Positions 1 to 8,177 of a stretch of DNA of 64,000 nt are shown in pieces. Source of the DNA: Tessaracoccus rhinocerotis (GTDB taxonomy: Bacteria; Actinomycetota; Actinomycetes; Propionibacteriales; Propionibacteriaceae); NCBI RefSeq assembly GCF_007197885.1, contig NZ_VKKG01000002.1, positions 124,001-188,000 on the forward strand, given 5' to 3'. How positions within the stretch are numbered: the stretch's first letter is position 1; each line of letters starts with the position of its first letter. Made by a program: the position numbers and the translations under genes. Under the pieces are notes generated by a model, which saw only the letters and a list, made by a program, of their open reading frames with translations, did not search any database and was not told the origin of the DNA.

Positions 1-236
1 TCGAGGCCGCGGTGGTAGCCGGTCCTGGCGTAGGCGTAGGCGGCGACGGTGGAGCCCAGGTCCTCGGTGCGCAGGCACGTCTCGGCCAGCAGTGCCCAAC
101 ACAGCGACGAGGCCGGGTGCCGCTTCACGACCTCCAGGAAGTGGTCGCGGTCGGACCGGGTGATCTCTGCCAACGCCGGGTCCTGCGGCAGTTCCACGAC
201 GACGGCGGCTGCCATCAGGTTGGGGTGCGTCTCCAT
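1..236 (-). CDS. DUF3151 family protein (3' end outside window)
   Basis: The reverse strand from 236 encodes 78 residues before the window edge. Two patches are typical of the actinobacterial DUF3151 family: a HPASSLCWALLAE stretch and an AYAYARTGYHRGL stretch. Family members are about 130-140 residues, so roughly the C-terminal 40% is missing. The start is chosen because a TAGGCT box lies 7 nt before the ATG, which fits leaderless transcription. The function of the family is unknown; it is a small soluble protein with TPR-like alpha-helical character, conserved across Actinomycetota. Family assignment is from memory of its motifs. Confidence 0.8.
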   Translation of the reverse strand, partial: METHPNLMAAAVVVELPQDPALAEITRSDRDHFLEVVKRHPASSLCWALLAETCLRTEDLGSTVAAYAYARTGYHRGL

Positions 237-243
237 GCCCACC

Positions 244-249
244 AGCCTA
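244..249 (-). promoter_or_regulatory. -10 box, leaderless promoter of the DUF3151 gene
   Basis: TAGGCT on the minus strand ends 7 nt before the ATG at 236, the usual geometry for leaderless actinobacterial transcripts. No clear -35 is seen. Confidence 0.5.
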
Positions 250-299
250 GCCGTGCGGCGGCTGGAAGCCCGAAGCCGTACCGGCTGCGGCACGCCGAA

Positions 300-366
300 G
301 ACCCCCCGACACCCAGAATCGGTGTCGCAGACTGTGTCCGTGGCACCGATCCCAGGCCGGGGGGTC
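300..366. other. Long-range inverted repeat in intergenic region
   Basis: A perfect 9-bp stem (GACCCCCCG at 300-308 with CGGGGGGTC at 358-366) encloses a shorter CGGTG/CACCG pairing. It lies between two minus-strand genes, downstream of the sugar transferase, and may be part of its terminator region. Confidence 0.4.
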
Positions 367-382
367 CAGTTGTGTGACTGCT

Positions 383-439
383 CGGGTCCGATGGCCGAAC
401 CTCGCCGAGGGGTTCCCGGAATCCCTCGGGTCGGACCCG
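383..439 (-). terminator. Hairpin after the sugar transferase gene
   Basis: CGGGTCCGA (383-391) pairs perfectly with TCGGACCCG (431-439), with a further CCTCG/CGAGG hairpin in the loop. It begins 1 nt past the stop codon of the minus-strand gene ending at 441. There is no U-tract, as is common for actinobacterial terminators. Confidence 0.5.
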
Positions 440-440
440 G

Positions 441-1913
441 TCAGTAGGCCCCGGAGGAACCCACGACGGCGCGGGCAGTCTTGGCCAGGATCATCAGGTC
501 CTGCACCACCGACCAGTTGTCCACGTAGTAGAGGTCCAGCCTGACCGTGTCCTCCCAGGACAGGCGCGAGCGTCCCGAGACCTGCCACAGACCGGTCAGG
601 CCCGGCCGGACCTGGAGGCGGCGGCGGGTGTCGAAGTCGTACTGCGCGACCTCCCGCGGCAGTGCCGGGCGGGGACCGACGAGGCTCATGTCCCCACGCA
701 GCGCATTCCACAGCTGGGGCAACTCATCGATGGAGAAGCGTCGGATGAACTTGCCGACCTTCGTGATGCGTGGGTCGTCGGCCATCTTGAACAGCACACC
801 CGCGGCCTCATTCTTGGCCTGCAGCTCTGCGAGCTTCGCCTCGGCGTCGGTGCACATGCTGCGGAACTTCAGGCAGTCGAACTCCTCGCCCTTCAGCCCC
901 ACGCGACGCTGCCGGAAGATGACCGGCCCGCCGTCCTCGAGCTTGACCGCGATGGCGGTGGCGAGCAGGACCGGCGAGGCCAGGAGCAGCAGGAGGGCGG
1001 CGCCGGTGATGTCAGCGGCCCGCTTGATCCAGCGCAGCGAGTTGATCGCCCGGGGACGTGCCACGTCCACGAGCGGGAGGCCGGCCACCGGCCGGAACTC
1101 CAGGCGTTCGGCGCTCACGTCGGCCATCGTCGGTGCCACGATCATCTGTACCTGGGAGTCCTCCAGGCGCCAGGCGAGGCGACGGAAGTCGCCCGGGCAG
1201 TCGAAGGAGCCCTCCGCGAAGATGACCACCTTGATTCCGTGTTGGGCGATGATGTCGTCGACGTCCTCGATCTGCCCGAGGACGGGCAGGCCGATGGCGG
1301 TGGCCTGCAGGCGCTCCCTGGTGACGGCGCCCACCATCTTGTAGCCCATCCAGCGCTCGCGGCCCAGCACCAACGCGATCTCGTCGACGTGGTGGTCGGC
1401 TCCCACAACGAGCACCGGTGTCTGGAACATCTCCATGGCGTGCAGGCGGTGCATCAGGCGGCGGCGCAGGAAGCGTGCCACGCACAGCCCCACGACACCC
1501 ACTCCAATCCACACGACGAACATCGTGCGCGGGTAGGAGTAGTTGAGCAGGAAGCAGGCGACGCCGAAGCTGCCGGCCGCCCACGCGGTGGCGTTGATGG
1601 CCCGCTTGTACTCCATGGAGCCCGCACGCAGGTCGCGCAATGAGTAGGTCCCGGTCAGGGCCAGTGTGGTCATCCAACCCAGCGTCAGGCCGATGCTGAC
1701 CAGCGCCAACGATGGCGTGTACTGAATGAGATCACGAGCGGCGCCCCAAGCGATGGCCGCGCCGAACCCGGCGCCGATCATCAGAAGGTCCACGGCTAGC
1801 AGGAACGCGCGTTGAGTGCTCGATGCCAGCACCCAGCGCGCGCTGCGCGCCGAGGATTTGGTGGTGGTTGCCTGCCATGGCAGAGCATGCTCTAACGTCC
1901 GAATGACGGTCAT
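441..1913 (-). CDS. Exopolysaccharide polyprenyl glycosylphosphotransferase (WbaP/CpsE type)
   Basis: Transfers a sugar-1-phosphate from a nucleotide sugar to undecaprenyl phosphate, the first membrane step of repeat-unit synthesis. The 490-residue protein has four hydrophobic helices in its first 150 residues, a middle CoA-binding-like domain (about 165-280), and a C-terminal bacterial sugar transferase domain (296-490). The latter shows the hydrophobic entry helix, KFRSM, IDELPQLWN (about 395-403) and SLVGPRP (410-416), then a GLTGLWQ patch. Length and order are normal for the family. A GGGGGA ribosome site precedes the ATG at 1913. It is transcribed away from the GT4 gene at 2059. The sugar cannot be read from sequence; galactose or glucose is usual. 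Confidence 0.93.
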   Translation of the reverse strand: MTVIRTLEHALPWQATTTKSSARSARWVLASSTQRAFLLAVDLLMIGAGFGAAIAWGAARDLIQYTPSLALVSIGLTLGWMTTLALTGTYSLRDLRAGSMEYKRAINATAWAAGSFGVACFLLNYSYPRTMFVVWIGVGVVGLCVARFLRRRLMHRLHAMEMFQTPVLVVGADHHVDEIALVLGRERWMGYKMVGAVTRERLQATAIGLPVLGQIEDVDDIIAQHGIKVVIFAEGSFDCPGDFRRLAWRLEDSQVQMIVAPTMADVSAERLEFRPVAGLPLVDVARPRAINSLRWIKRAADITGAALLLLLASPVLLATAIAVKLEDGGPVIFRQRRVGLKGEEFDCLKFRSMCTDAEAKLAELQAKNEAAGVLFKMADDPRITKVGKFIRRFSIDELPQLWNALRGDMSLVGPRPALPREVAQYDFDTRRRLQVRPGLTGLWQVSGRSRLSWEDTVRLDLYYVDNWSVVQDLMILAKTARAVVGSSGAY

Positions 1914-2045
1914 GATTTATCCCCCGATTGATCATGTCCTGATATGGAACCCGCCCAAGAGTGGACGGGTGGTTTTCATTAGTGGCCCAAGTATTGCGCG
2001 GAACCGAGGTTGGCGCAAGACCCTAGACGAACGCGTTTCGAGCCC

Positions 2046-2051
2046 TAGACT
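2046..2051 (+). promoter_or_regulatory. -10 box, leaderless promoter of GT4 gene
   Basis: TAGACT lies 7 nt before the ATG at 2059. This decides the start: the same frame is open further upstream into the divergent sugar transferase gene, but that extension is not needed for the fold. Confidence 0.5.
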
Positions 2052-2058
2052 GCCACCC

Positions 2059-3393
2059 ATGAGCCGCTCGACCGGGGGAAGCGACCCTCATGTCCTCGTC
2101 ATCGTCCAGAACCTTCCGATCCAGGTGGATCGCCGGGTGCTCCTGGAGTTCCACGAGCTCCTCGCAAGGGGGTACCGGGTCAGCCTGATCTGTCCCAAAG
2201 GGCCGGGGGACCCCTCCCGCGAGCAGATCGACGGGGCCCGGATCTACAAGTACCGCCCCGCCCCGGAGGCGAAAGGCCTGGCCGGTTATGCGCTGGAGTT
2301 CGGCTACAGCTGGCTGCGCACCGCCTGGCTCAGCCTCGTCGCCTGGCGGGAGGGCGGCCGGTTCCACGTCATCCAGGCCTGCAACCCACCGGACACCTAC
2401 TGGCTGCTGGCGCTGCTGTGGCGGATCCGAGGCGTCAGGTTCGTGTTCGACCACCACGACCTCAACCCCGAACTCTTCCTCAGTCGGTTCGGGGAGCCGA
2501 AGTCCCGCGGGCAGCGGCTGCAGTTCGAGGGCCTCAAGTGGTTGGAGCGCATGACATTCCGGGCGGCCCACCGAGTCATTTCCACCAACGACTCCTACCG
2601 GGCCGTCGCCATCCGGCGCGGCAAGCGCGAGCCCCGCGACGTCGACGTCGTGCGCAGCGGGCCCGACACGACGCGCATGCGCCCCATCTACCCGTCCGAA
2701 CCCGTGCCCGAGGGCATCACAATGCTCGCCTACATCGGCATCATGGGCCCGCAGGACGGCGTGGACCAAGTGCTGGACCTCGTGGCCGAGCTGCGTCGCC
2801 GCGGCCGCACCGACGTGCGTGCCACGCTGATGGGCTTCGGGGACTGCCTGGAGGACCTCAAGCGGCAGTGCACCCGGCAGGGGCTCGACGACATCGTCAC
2901 CTTCACCGGCCGCGTCGACAAGCGCGAGATCGCCGAGCACATGAGCCGTTCCCACATCGGGGTGTGCCCCGACCTGAAGACGCCGCTCAACGACCTGTCC
3001 ACCATGAACAAGAGCCTGGAGTACATGGCCTATGCGCTGCCGTCGGTGTCCTTCGACCTGGCCGAGACCAGGGTGACCGGTGGCGACGCGATCAGCTACG
3101 TCGTATCCGGGGACATCGGCGCCATGGCCGACGAGGTGGAGAAGCTGATCGACGACCCGACGCGCCGCGCGGAGATGTCGCGGCTTGCTCGCGAACGCGT
3201 GGTCGAGCTCTTCGACTGGGCAGGACAGGCCAAGGTGTTCGGGGACGTCTTCGACCAGGTGCTCGGGCGCCCGCCGTTGGGGGAACGCGATGCCGCCCCT
3301 GAAGCTGGGGGCAGCGACGAGTGGGGCAGGACCTACGTTCCGCTCGATGATGAGGCAGAGTTCGAACGCTACGTCTTGGCGCGGCGTTCTTGA
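2059..3393 (+). CDS. Glycosyltransferase family 4 (WsaF/WbuB-like)
   Basis: A 444-residue GT-B fold glycosyltransferase, soluble or membrane-associated, adding a sugar to the lipid-linked repeat unit. The N-terminal half has a DHHDLNPE patch (131-138) typical of GT4 enzymes of EPS loci. The C-terminal half has the nucleotide-sugar site: GRVDK (284-288) and a conserved stretch at 314-336 with Glu, Leu-Glu-Tyr-Met and a late Phe-Asp. The start follows the leaderless promoter. A 43-bp gap and convergent orientation separate it from the Wzz-like gene. Donor and acceptor are unknown. Confidence 0.88.
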   Translation: MSRSTGGSDPHVLVIVQNLPIQVDRRVLLEFHELLARGYRVSLICPKGPGDPSREQIDGARIYKYRPAPEAKGLAGYALEFGYSWLRTAWLSLVAWREGGRFHVIQACNPPDTYWLLALLWRIRGVRFVFDHHDLNPELFLSRFGEPKSRGQRLQFEGLKWLERMTFRAAHRVISTNDSYRAVAIRRGKREPRDVDVVRSGPDTTRMRPIYPSEPVPEGITMLAYIGIMGPQDGVDQVLDLVAELRRRGRTDVRATLMGFGDCLEDLKRQCTRQGLDDIVTFTGRVDKREIAEHMSRSHIGVCPDLKTPLNDLSTMNKSLEYMAYALPSVSFDLAETRVTGGDAISYVVSGDIGAMADEVEKLIDDPTRRAEMSRLARERVVELFDWAGQAKVFGDVFDQVLGRPPLGERDAAPEAGGSDEWGRTYVPLDDEAEFERYVLARRS

Positions 3394-3436
3394 GTGAGCT
3401 TCCAGATCGCCGGCAAGCGCTGAAGAGTAGCTGAAC

Positions 3437-4147
3437 TCAGGAATCAGGTGAGTCGCTCTCGGCCCGGTGAGTGGGCTCCACCTCGTTGGGGGTCCCTTCC
3501 TCCGAAGGGTCCGATGCTGCATCGGTGCGGCGTGCGGCTCGGATACCGGCGCGTCGCCGGACCAGTGAATCGACAGCAAACGCTGCCAGGAGAGTGACCA
3601 CGCCGCCAGCAGCAACCACGACCAGCGCTGGGCGAAGCCAAGGATTGCCTTCAGACGTGGGCACGTTCTCGGATGCGAACACCCGTGCATGTGCGATTTG
3701 TGAGTTCGGGGCTCCCTCTTCTTCTTGGAGTCGCCGCAGCTCTGTTTGGAGGAGTGACAGAACCCAGTCGCGCGTGTCGAGGACGTCCCGCGGATCAGTA
3801 CCACTGACCTGAACGGTGAGCATCGGAGCGTCGCGATCGGCAGCAACCTCGACCGACGAGCCAAGACCCTCCTCTGCCTTGGCCGTCTGGAAGGCAAGGG
3901 TGGCCGGCGTGCCGGCGATCAGCCCAGCGAGGACCTGAAGACCGCTCGGCAAGTACAGGAAAGGGCTCCCGATGGCGTCGGGTCCACGAGCGTCGTTGGG
4001 TAGGAGAAGGAGGAGACGCGAACTGACGACGTAGCTGGGCGGCGTCGACACCATCAGGTAACCCACTGCTCCACCTGTCAGGAGCAATCCGATGAGGATG
4101 ACCAACCAACGTCGCAGGAGCACCTTCACGGCACTGAGCAAATCCAC
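3437..4147 (-). CDS. Wzz-like polysaccharide co-polymerase (chain-length protein)
   Basis: A 236-residue membrane protein with TM1 at 14-34, an extracytoplasmic domain, and TM2 at 171-193, followed by a polar tail rich in Glu/Ser/Arg. This is the Wzz/KpsE-like topology that sets chain length with Wzy. It lacks a cytoplasmic tyrosine-kinase domain. It is a clear paralogue of the protein at 13377: both share a xARLxLLLP strand after TM1, a DVxxTRDWV motif (about 121-129 here) and a following xSELxxxQEExGAP helix. GTG start with GAGGGG ribosome site 5 nt upstream. Confidence 0.75.
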   Translation of the reverse strand: MDLLSAVKVLLRRWLVILIGLLLTGGAVGYLMVSTPPSYVVSSRLLLLLPNDARGPDAIGSPFLYLPSGLQVLAGLIAGTPATLAFQTAKAEEGLGSSVEVAADRDAPMLTVQVSGTDPRDVLDTRDWVLSLLQTELRRLQEEEGAPNSQIAHARVFASENVPTSEGNPWLRPALVVVAAGGVVTLLAAFAVDSLVRRRAGIRAARRTDAASDPSEEGTPNEVEPTHRAESDSPDS

Positions 4148-4228
4148 TGCGTCCCCTCGCCTCGCTGCAATGACGGATCGTACACAGATTAGCAGTCGGT
4201 TCCTCGCGGCCGTGGACTTGCAGATGAG

Positions 4229-5065
4229 TCATGGTCGGGCCGACTCGCCCCGTCCCCAGTCCATCGAGTCTACCGGGCCGTGAGAGGCCAGAATGCCAGA
4301 GTAAGCGGTGAGCGCCGCATAGACGACTCCCGCCGGAAGCAGCTTCGCGTCCTTGGCCACTACATCACGTATCCAAGACCAGGCGTCGGAAGGCCGGGGT
4401 CGAATGGGGAGGAGGCCCTGTCGGCCCGCTCGCCGCATGGCCGTGGATCCACGGCGGACACGGACAAGGCGACGCACCAGATCCTTGGTGGTGGCGGGGG
4501 CCTCCACCACGACTCGCGATTCTTCAACCAAGATCTTCTCGTGTGGTGCGAATAGGGAGTCTAGGAAAAGGTCATCGGCCACCATGTTCGGGAACTCCTC
4601 GAATCGGGCTCGACCTTCTTCGGAGATGGCAATCATCCCGCGGCCGAAGAGCCCTTGTCGAAAGGCGGGGAGCCGACTGTGGATCGCGGCGTGCGACGCC
4701 ACCGGCCAAGGTCGGCCACTAACGTTGAGTTTTCGCGAGGGGCCTGCCGCCATGATCCCTGGCGTTTCAAGTGCCGTGACCAGGCGATCGACTGTGCCCT
4801 TGGGTACGGATATGTCGGCGTCCAGGAAAATCCTCGGGAATGAGTCAGCCGCGATGTCGCCTGTGTTCAGGGCGAGCGGTTTGCTGCCCGGGGAAACCCG
4901 GATCACGTCCACTCCAGATCTGGAACGGGCGACTCCTGAAGTGTCGTCGGAGCAGCCGTTCGCGACGACGATGACCTGCGCACCGGGTGCGTCGGCCAGC
5001 AGGGTGTCGAGGGTTCTTCCGAGCACAGCGGCTTCGTTGTGTGCGGCGATGATGACACTGACCAC
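4229..5065 (-). CDS. Glycosyltransferase family 2
   Basis: A 278-residue GT-A fold enzyme. It opens with the GT2 signature (VSVIIAAHNE, residues 2-11), has VVANGCSDDT (33-42) and the metal-binding LDAD (81-84), then a VADDLFLD acceptor-side motif near 167-174. No membrane domain is present, apart from one weakly hydrophobic stretch near the C-terminus. GTG start behind a GAGGGGGG site. A near-consensus promoter lies upstream, and the gene is read in the same direction as the Wzz-like gene 81 bp downstream, so the two may be co-transcribed. Sugar specificity is unknown. Confidence 0.85.
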   Translation of the reverse strand: MVSVIIAAHNEAAVLGRTLDTLLADAPGAQVIVVANGCSDDTSGVARSRSGVDVIRVSPGSKPLALNTGDIAADSFPRIFLDADISVPKGTVDRLVTALETPGIMAAGPSRKLNVSGRPWPVASHAAIHSRLPAFRQGLFGRGMIAISEEGRARFEEFPNMVADDLFLDSLFAPHEKILVEESRVVVEAPATTKDLVRRLVRVRRGSTAMRRAGRQGLLPIRPRPSDAWSWIRDVVAKDAKLLPAGVVYAALTAYSGILASHGPVDSMDWGRGESARP

Positions 5066-5093
5066 AGGCCCCCCTCAAGTTGTCGCGGGAGAG

Positions 5094-5123
5094 ATTCTAT
5101 GGTGTGCGGCCCGGAATTGTCAG
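5094..5123 (-). promoter_or_regulatory. Sigma70-type promoter of the GT2 gene
   Basis: On the minus strand CTGACA (5123-5118), an 18-bp spacer and TAGAAT (5099-5094) stand 29 bp before the GTG start. Both hexamers match consensus at 5 of 6 positions. Confidence 0.55.
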
Positions 5124-5151
5124 TAGCAGCATCAACCTGTGCCTGGCGCCC

Positions 5152-5157
5152 TATAGT
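5152..5157 (+). promoter_or_regulatory. -10 box upstream of the F420-hydrogenase-like gene
   Basis: TATAGT lies 32 bp before the ATG at 5189, divergent from the GT2 promoter. No convincing -35 is visible. The ribosome site GGGGGAGGT ends 6 nt before the ATG. Confidence 0.4.
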
Positions 5158-5188
5158 TGTTTGCGCACAGCCACGGGGGAGGTAGGGC

Positions 5189-6454
5189 ATGTCAATGAGG
5201 GCAATGGGATCGCAGGTTCCCGAACATCCGCTTGATCGTGTTCTGGACGGCAGGATGTGCGCTGGTTGCGGTGCTTGTGCCTACCTCGCTGACGAGGTAG
5301 AGATGGTTGACCTTCCACACATCGGGCGTCGCCCCGTCGGGGTCAGGGCGCTGCCCATCATGGTCAAGGACCAGATCTACTCGGTCTGTCCCGGCGCAGC
5401 CGTCCGCTCTCCTGGGGAGAAGGTTGCGCCCAGCAACAGCGCCGAGCTACTTGTGGGCCCGGTCAAGGAAGTGTGGGAGGGATGGGCTTCAGACGCCGAG
5501 ACCCGAAGAGGTGCTTCCTCGGGTGGAATCATCTCGGCTCTGGCGACGTATTGCGTGGAGCAGTTGGGGATGCGTCTGGTGGTCCACACCGGCATGGAGA
5601 AGGCCGAGCCTTGGACCAACTCGACCGTCGTCAGCTCCGACCGTGCAGGCATCCTGGGGAATAGTGGTTCGCGCTACGCCCCCTCATCTCCGGTCGAGGC
5701 GCTGCGGGAGATCGAGGCCAGCGACCGACCATGCGTGTTCATCGGAAAGCCCTGTGACGTCGCAGCAGTGCGGGAGCTCCGCCGGACCCGCCCTCAGCTT
5801 GACCGAAATCTTGGGCTGGTGCTCAGTTTCTTCTGTGCGGGTACGCCAGCATCTGCCGGCACCCTGCATGTGGCCGAACACCTAGGATTTCATGATCCTT
5901 CCAGCATCGAGTCCATCAAGTACAGGGGAGACGGTTGGCCGGGCCGGTTCCGTGTCCGGGACAGTGCGGGCGAGCACGGTTCCCTTAGCTACGAGGAGTC
6001 ATGGGGAATGCTGGCACGGCAACATCGTCAGCTGCGCTGCCACATGTGCCCCGATGGACTTGGTGAACTTTCTGACATCACAGGCGGCGATGCTTGGCAC
6101 AGAAAGGCGGAGGGTGGGGACGGTGTCTCCTTGGTGCTTGCGCGGACCGAACTGGGACGGCGAACGGTGTTGCAAGCAGAGGCTGCCGGGTACCTGACCC
6201 TTGCCCCGAGCGACGTGCAGAAAGTTGTGGATGCGCAGGGGCTTGTCGCCCGGCGAGAGCTGATCACCCCTCGACTTGCCGCACTGCGGCTCATGGGATT
6301 GCCGGTCCCGTCCTACCCAGGGTTCAGGCTCTGGAGGGCGAGTCTGTCGATTGGCCCGCTCAAGTTTGTTCGCGAGTTCTTGGGCACCTTAAGCCGGGCT
6401 GTCATGAGGGGCTACCGGCGCCCTGAGCAAGAGGAGGAGAAGGAGGCGCAGTGA
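5189..6454 (+). CDS. Coenzyme F420 hydrogenase/dehydrogenase beta-subunit family protein
   Basis: A 421-residue FrhB/FdhB-like protein. The N-terminus carries an Fe-S type MCAGCGAC motif (23-30; Cys24, 27, 30) and a later SVCPG (Cys67); the C-terminal domain has FCAGTPAS (about 214-221) and HMCPDGLGELSDITGGDAW (about 286-304). Such proteins are common in polysaccharide loci that also carry a pyruvyl transferase, as this one does (14040-15227), and are thought to handle a redox step on a sugar or its substituent; the exact reaction is not established. The stop overlaps the GTG of the next gene (GTGA), so the two are translationally coupled. Confidence 0.82.
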   Translation: MSMRAMGSQVPEHPLDRVLDGRMCAGCGACAYLADEVEMVDLPHIGRRPVGVRALPIMVKDQIYSVCPGAAVRSPGEKVAPSNSAELLVGPVKEVWEGWASDAETRRGASSGGIISALATYCVEQLGMRLVVHTGMEKAEPWTNSTVVSSDRAGILGNSGSRYAPSSPVEALREIEASDRPCVFIGKPCDVAAVRELRRTRPQLDRNLGLVLSFFCAGTPASAGTLHVAEHLGFHDPSSIESIKYRGDGWPGRFRVRDSAGEHGSLSYEESWGMLARQHRQLRCHMCPDGLGELSDITGGDAWHRKAEGGDGVSLVLARTELGRRTVLQAEAAGYLTLAPSDVQKVVDAQGLVARRELITPRLAALRLMGLPVPSYPGFRLWRASLSIGPLKFVREFLGTLSRAVMRGYRRPEQEEEKEAQ

Positions 6455-7068
6455 GCTACAACAGGGTGTTGGTGCGAGTGTACGCAGTCCGGCGACGGTC
6501 TGTGAGGCGTCTGGTGGTGCGTATCTGTCGTGCTCTGGAGGGCGGCGAGATGACGTCCAAAACCCTGCGTGAGATCTTCCGGCGGTTCCATGACGTCGAC
6601 GTTGGTATGTACTCTCACGGTGGCTGTTTCGAGCTGTACGCTTTCGGCCCCAAGACGACGATAGGACGGTACTCCTCAATCGCTCGGGGAGCCTTTGCGG
6701 CGACTCTGGACCATCCGACGGGGCGAAAGTCGATGCACGGGTATTTCTTCAATCCGCGGCTAGGTCTGGTTTCGGATGAGCTGTCGTACAGTCCACTGAG
6801 GATTGGCAACGACGTCTGGATGGGCTACAACTCGATCATCCACAGTTCGGTGAATGAAATTGGGGACGGTGCGGTCATCGGTGCGGGAGCAGTGGTGTTC
6901 AAGGATGTCCCGCCATACGCAGTCGTGGTCGGGAACCCCGGAAGAGTGGTTCGCTACCGCTTTGACGAGGAGACGATCACGAGACTGCTGGCTGAACGCT
7001 GGTGGGAGAAGGACCTCGAGGAGTTGGACCCTGCCGCGATGATGACCCCACACATGGGAATTGCGTGA
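6451..7068 (+). CDS. Hexapeptide-repeat O-acetyltransferase (CatB/xenobiotic acyltransferase family)
   Basis: A 205-residue left-handed beta-helix acyltransferase, predicted to move acetyl from acetyl-CoA to a sugar hydroxyl. The turn-forming repeats run from about 66 to 170, with NDVWMGYNS (120-128), the GDGAVIGAGAVV turn (about 138-149) and the closing VVVGNPGRVVR (158-168). A His in the LDHPTG loop (residue 88) is the likely catalytic base. GTG start with AAGGAGG 5 nt upstream, overlapping the previous stop by 4 nt. An internal ATG at 6550 would keep the whole fold, so the exact start is uncertain. Confidence 0.83.
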   Translation: MSYNRVLVRVYAVRRRSVRRLVVRICRALEGGEMTSKTLREIFRRFHDVDVGMYSHGGCFELYAFGPKTTIGRYSSIARGAFAATLDHPTGRKSMHGYFFNPRLGLVSDELSYSPLRIGNDVWMGYNSIIHSSVNEIGDGAVIGAGAVVFKDVPPYAVVVGNPGRVVRYRFDEETITRLLAERWWEKDLEELDPAAMMTPHMGIA

Positions 7069-7202
7069 TCGCTGACACCTGACGATGCCAGGCGGCAGTT
7101 CTCGCGCATCACAAACACCAAATCAGCGGCACGCCTGAGAACTGGGGTGGACAACCCGTAACATGGTGGGCATACGGTCCGTGTTGTACGGAGGGGGACG
7201 TA

Positions 7203-8177
7203 GTGGGGGCATGGGGCAGCGCATCGGAGACTTATGGGGTTCCAGGGGAGGTCCAAGGCGTATTCCGGCGTGACGGCGCGGTCGACGTTGCCGTGATCGT
7301 CGTCACCTACAACAACGAAGGGGACGTTGATGCCCTAATCAGTTCCCTTCGCAGCGAGGCCATGCAGTGCAGCATGCGCGTCATCCTCGTGGACAACGGC
7401 TCCGTCGATGCGACTGTGGCTCGCGCCAGCGCCCACGCGGATGTACACGTGGTGGACACCGGCTGCAACCTGGGCTACGCTGGCGGCATCAACCGAGGTT
7501 CCACATTCGTCGGTGAAACCGAGACGTTGCTCATCCTCAACCCCGACACCACCGTCGTTCCGGGGGCAGTCGCGGCCATGCGGCGCCGCCGGGAACTCGT
7601 GGGAGCCGATCTGGTGGTGCCCGCACTGGAAGGTTCCGATGGCCGGCGTGCTAGGTCTCTTCGTCGTGAACCTTCCATCTCACGTCGTCTCGGAGACGCT
7701 GTTTGCGGGCGTTTTTGGAACTCCAGGCCAAGTTGGCTCAGTGAGGATGTGCGGGACCGGGCAGCCTACGCTCACGCGCACCCGGTGGAGTGGGCCACCG
7801 GTGCGGCGCTGATGGTCTCGGCCGAGGCCGCCAACCAAATCGGGCCCTGGGACGAGCGATTCTTCCTCTACTCGGAGGAGACTGACTATTTCCGACGGGC
7901 CAGGGAACTCGGATTCTCAGCCTGGTATGAACCTTCTGCGCGCGTGATCCACGCCGAGGGGGGCTCCGGGCGGTCACCAGCACTGGTTGCCCTGCTGGTA
8001 GTGAACAGCCTGCGTTATGTCGAGAAGCATCGTCCGGTGGCTGCTCCCATCCACCGTGCCCTGCTCATCCTGCATGAACTGCGTCGCTGGCGAGATCCGG
8101 ATCATCGACTCGCGCGGACGATCCTGTGGCGGCGCAAGTCATGGGAACAGCTGCCACAGGGAGAGAAGACCAAATGA
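7203..8177 (+). CDS. Glycosyltransferase family 2 (rhamnosyltransferase-like)
   Basis: A 324-residue GT-A enzyme resembling WbbL/rhamnosyl transferases. Motifs: VIVVTYNNE (31-39), LVDNGS (62-67), NPDT (113-116), and the acceptor-side FFLYSEETDYFRRA stretch (about 222-235). GTG start with GGAGGGGG upstream; a TAACAT box at 7159-7164 could be its -10. The stop overlaps the next start (ATGA), so it heads a coupled three-gene run with the GT4-like and AsnB-type genes. Donor specificity is inferred from family resemblance only. Confidence 0.85.
   Translation: MGAWGSASETYGVPGEVQGVFRRDGAVDVAVIVVTYNNEGDVDALISSLRSEAMQCSMRVILVDNGSVDATVARASAHADVHVVDTGCNLGYAGGINRGSTFVGETETLLILNPDTTVVPGAVAAMRRRRELVGADLVVPALEGSDGRRARSLRREPSISRRLGDAVCGRFWNSRPSWLSEDVRDRAAYAHAHPVEWATGAALMVSAEAANQIGPWDERFFLYSEETDYFRRARELGFSAWYEPSARVIHAEGGSGRSPALVALLVVNSLRYVEKHRPVAAPIHRALLILHELRRWRDPDHRLARTILWRRKSWEQLPQGEKTK

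Noticed and set aside
1816-2058. A longer N-terminus for the GT4 gene at 2059
   Set aside because: It would overlap the divergent sugar transferase gene and encodes no part of the GT4 fold; the TAGACT box fits a leaderless start at 2059.
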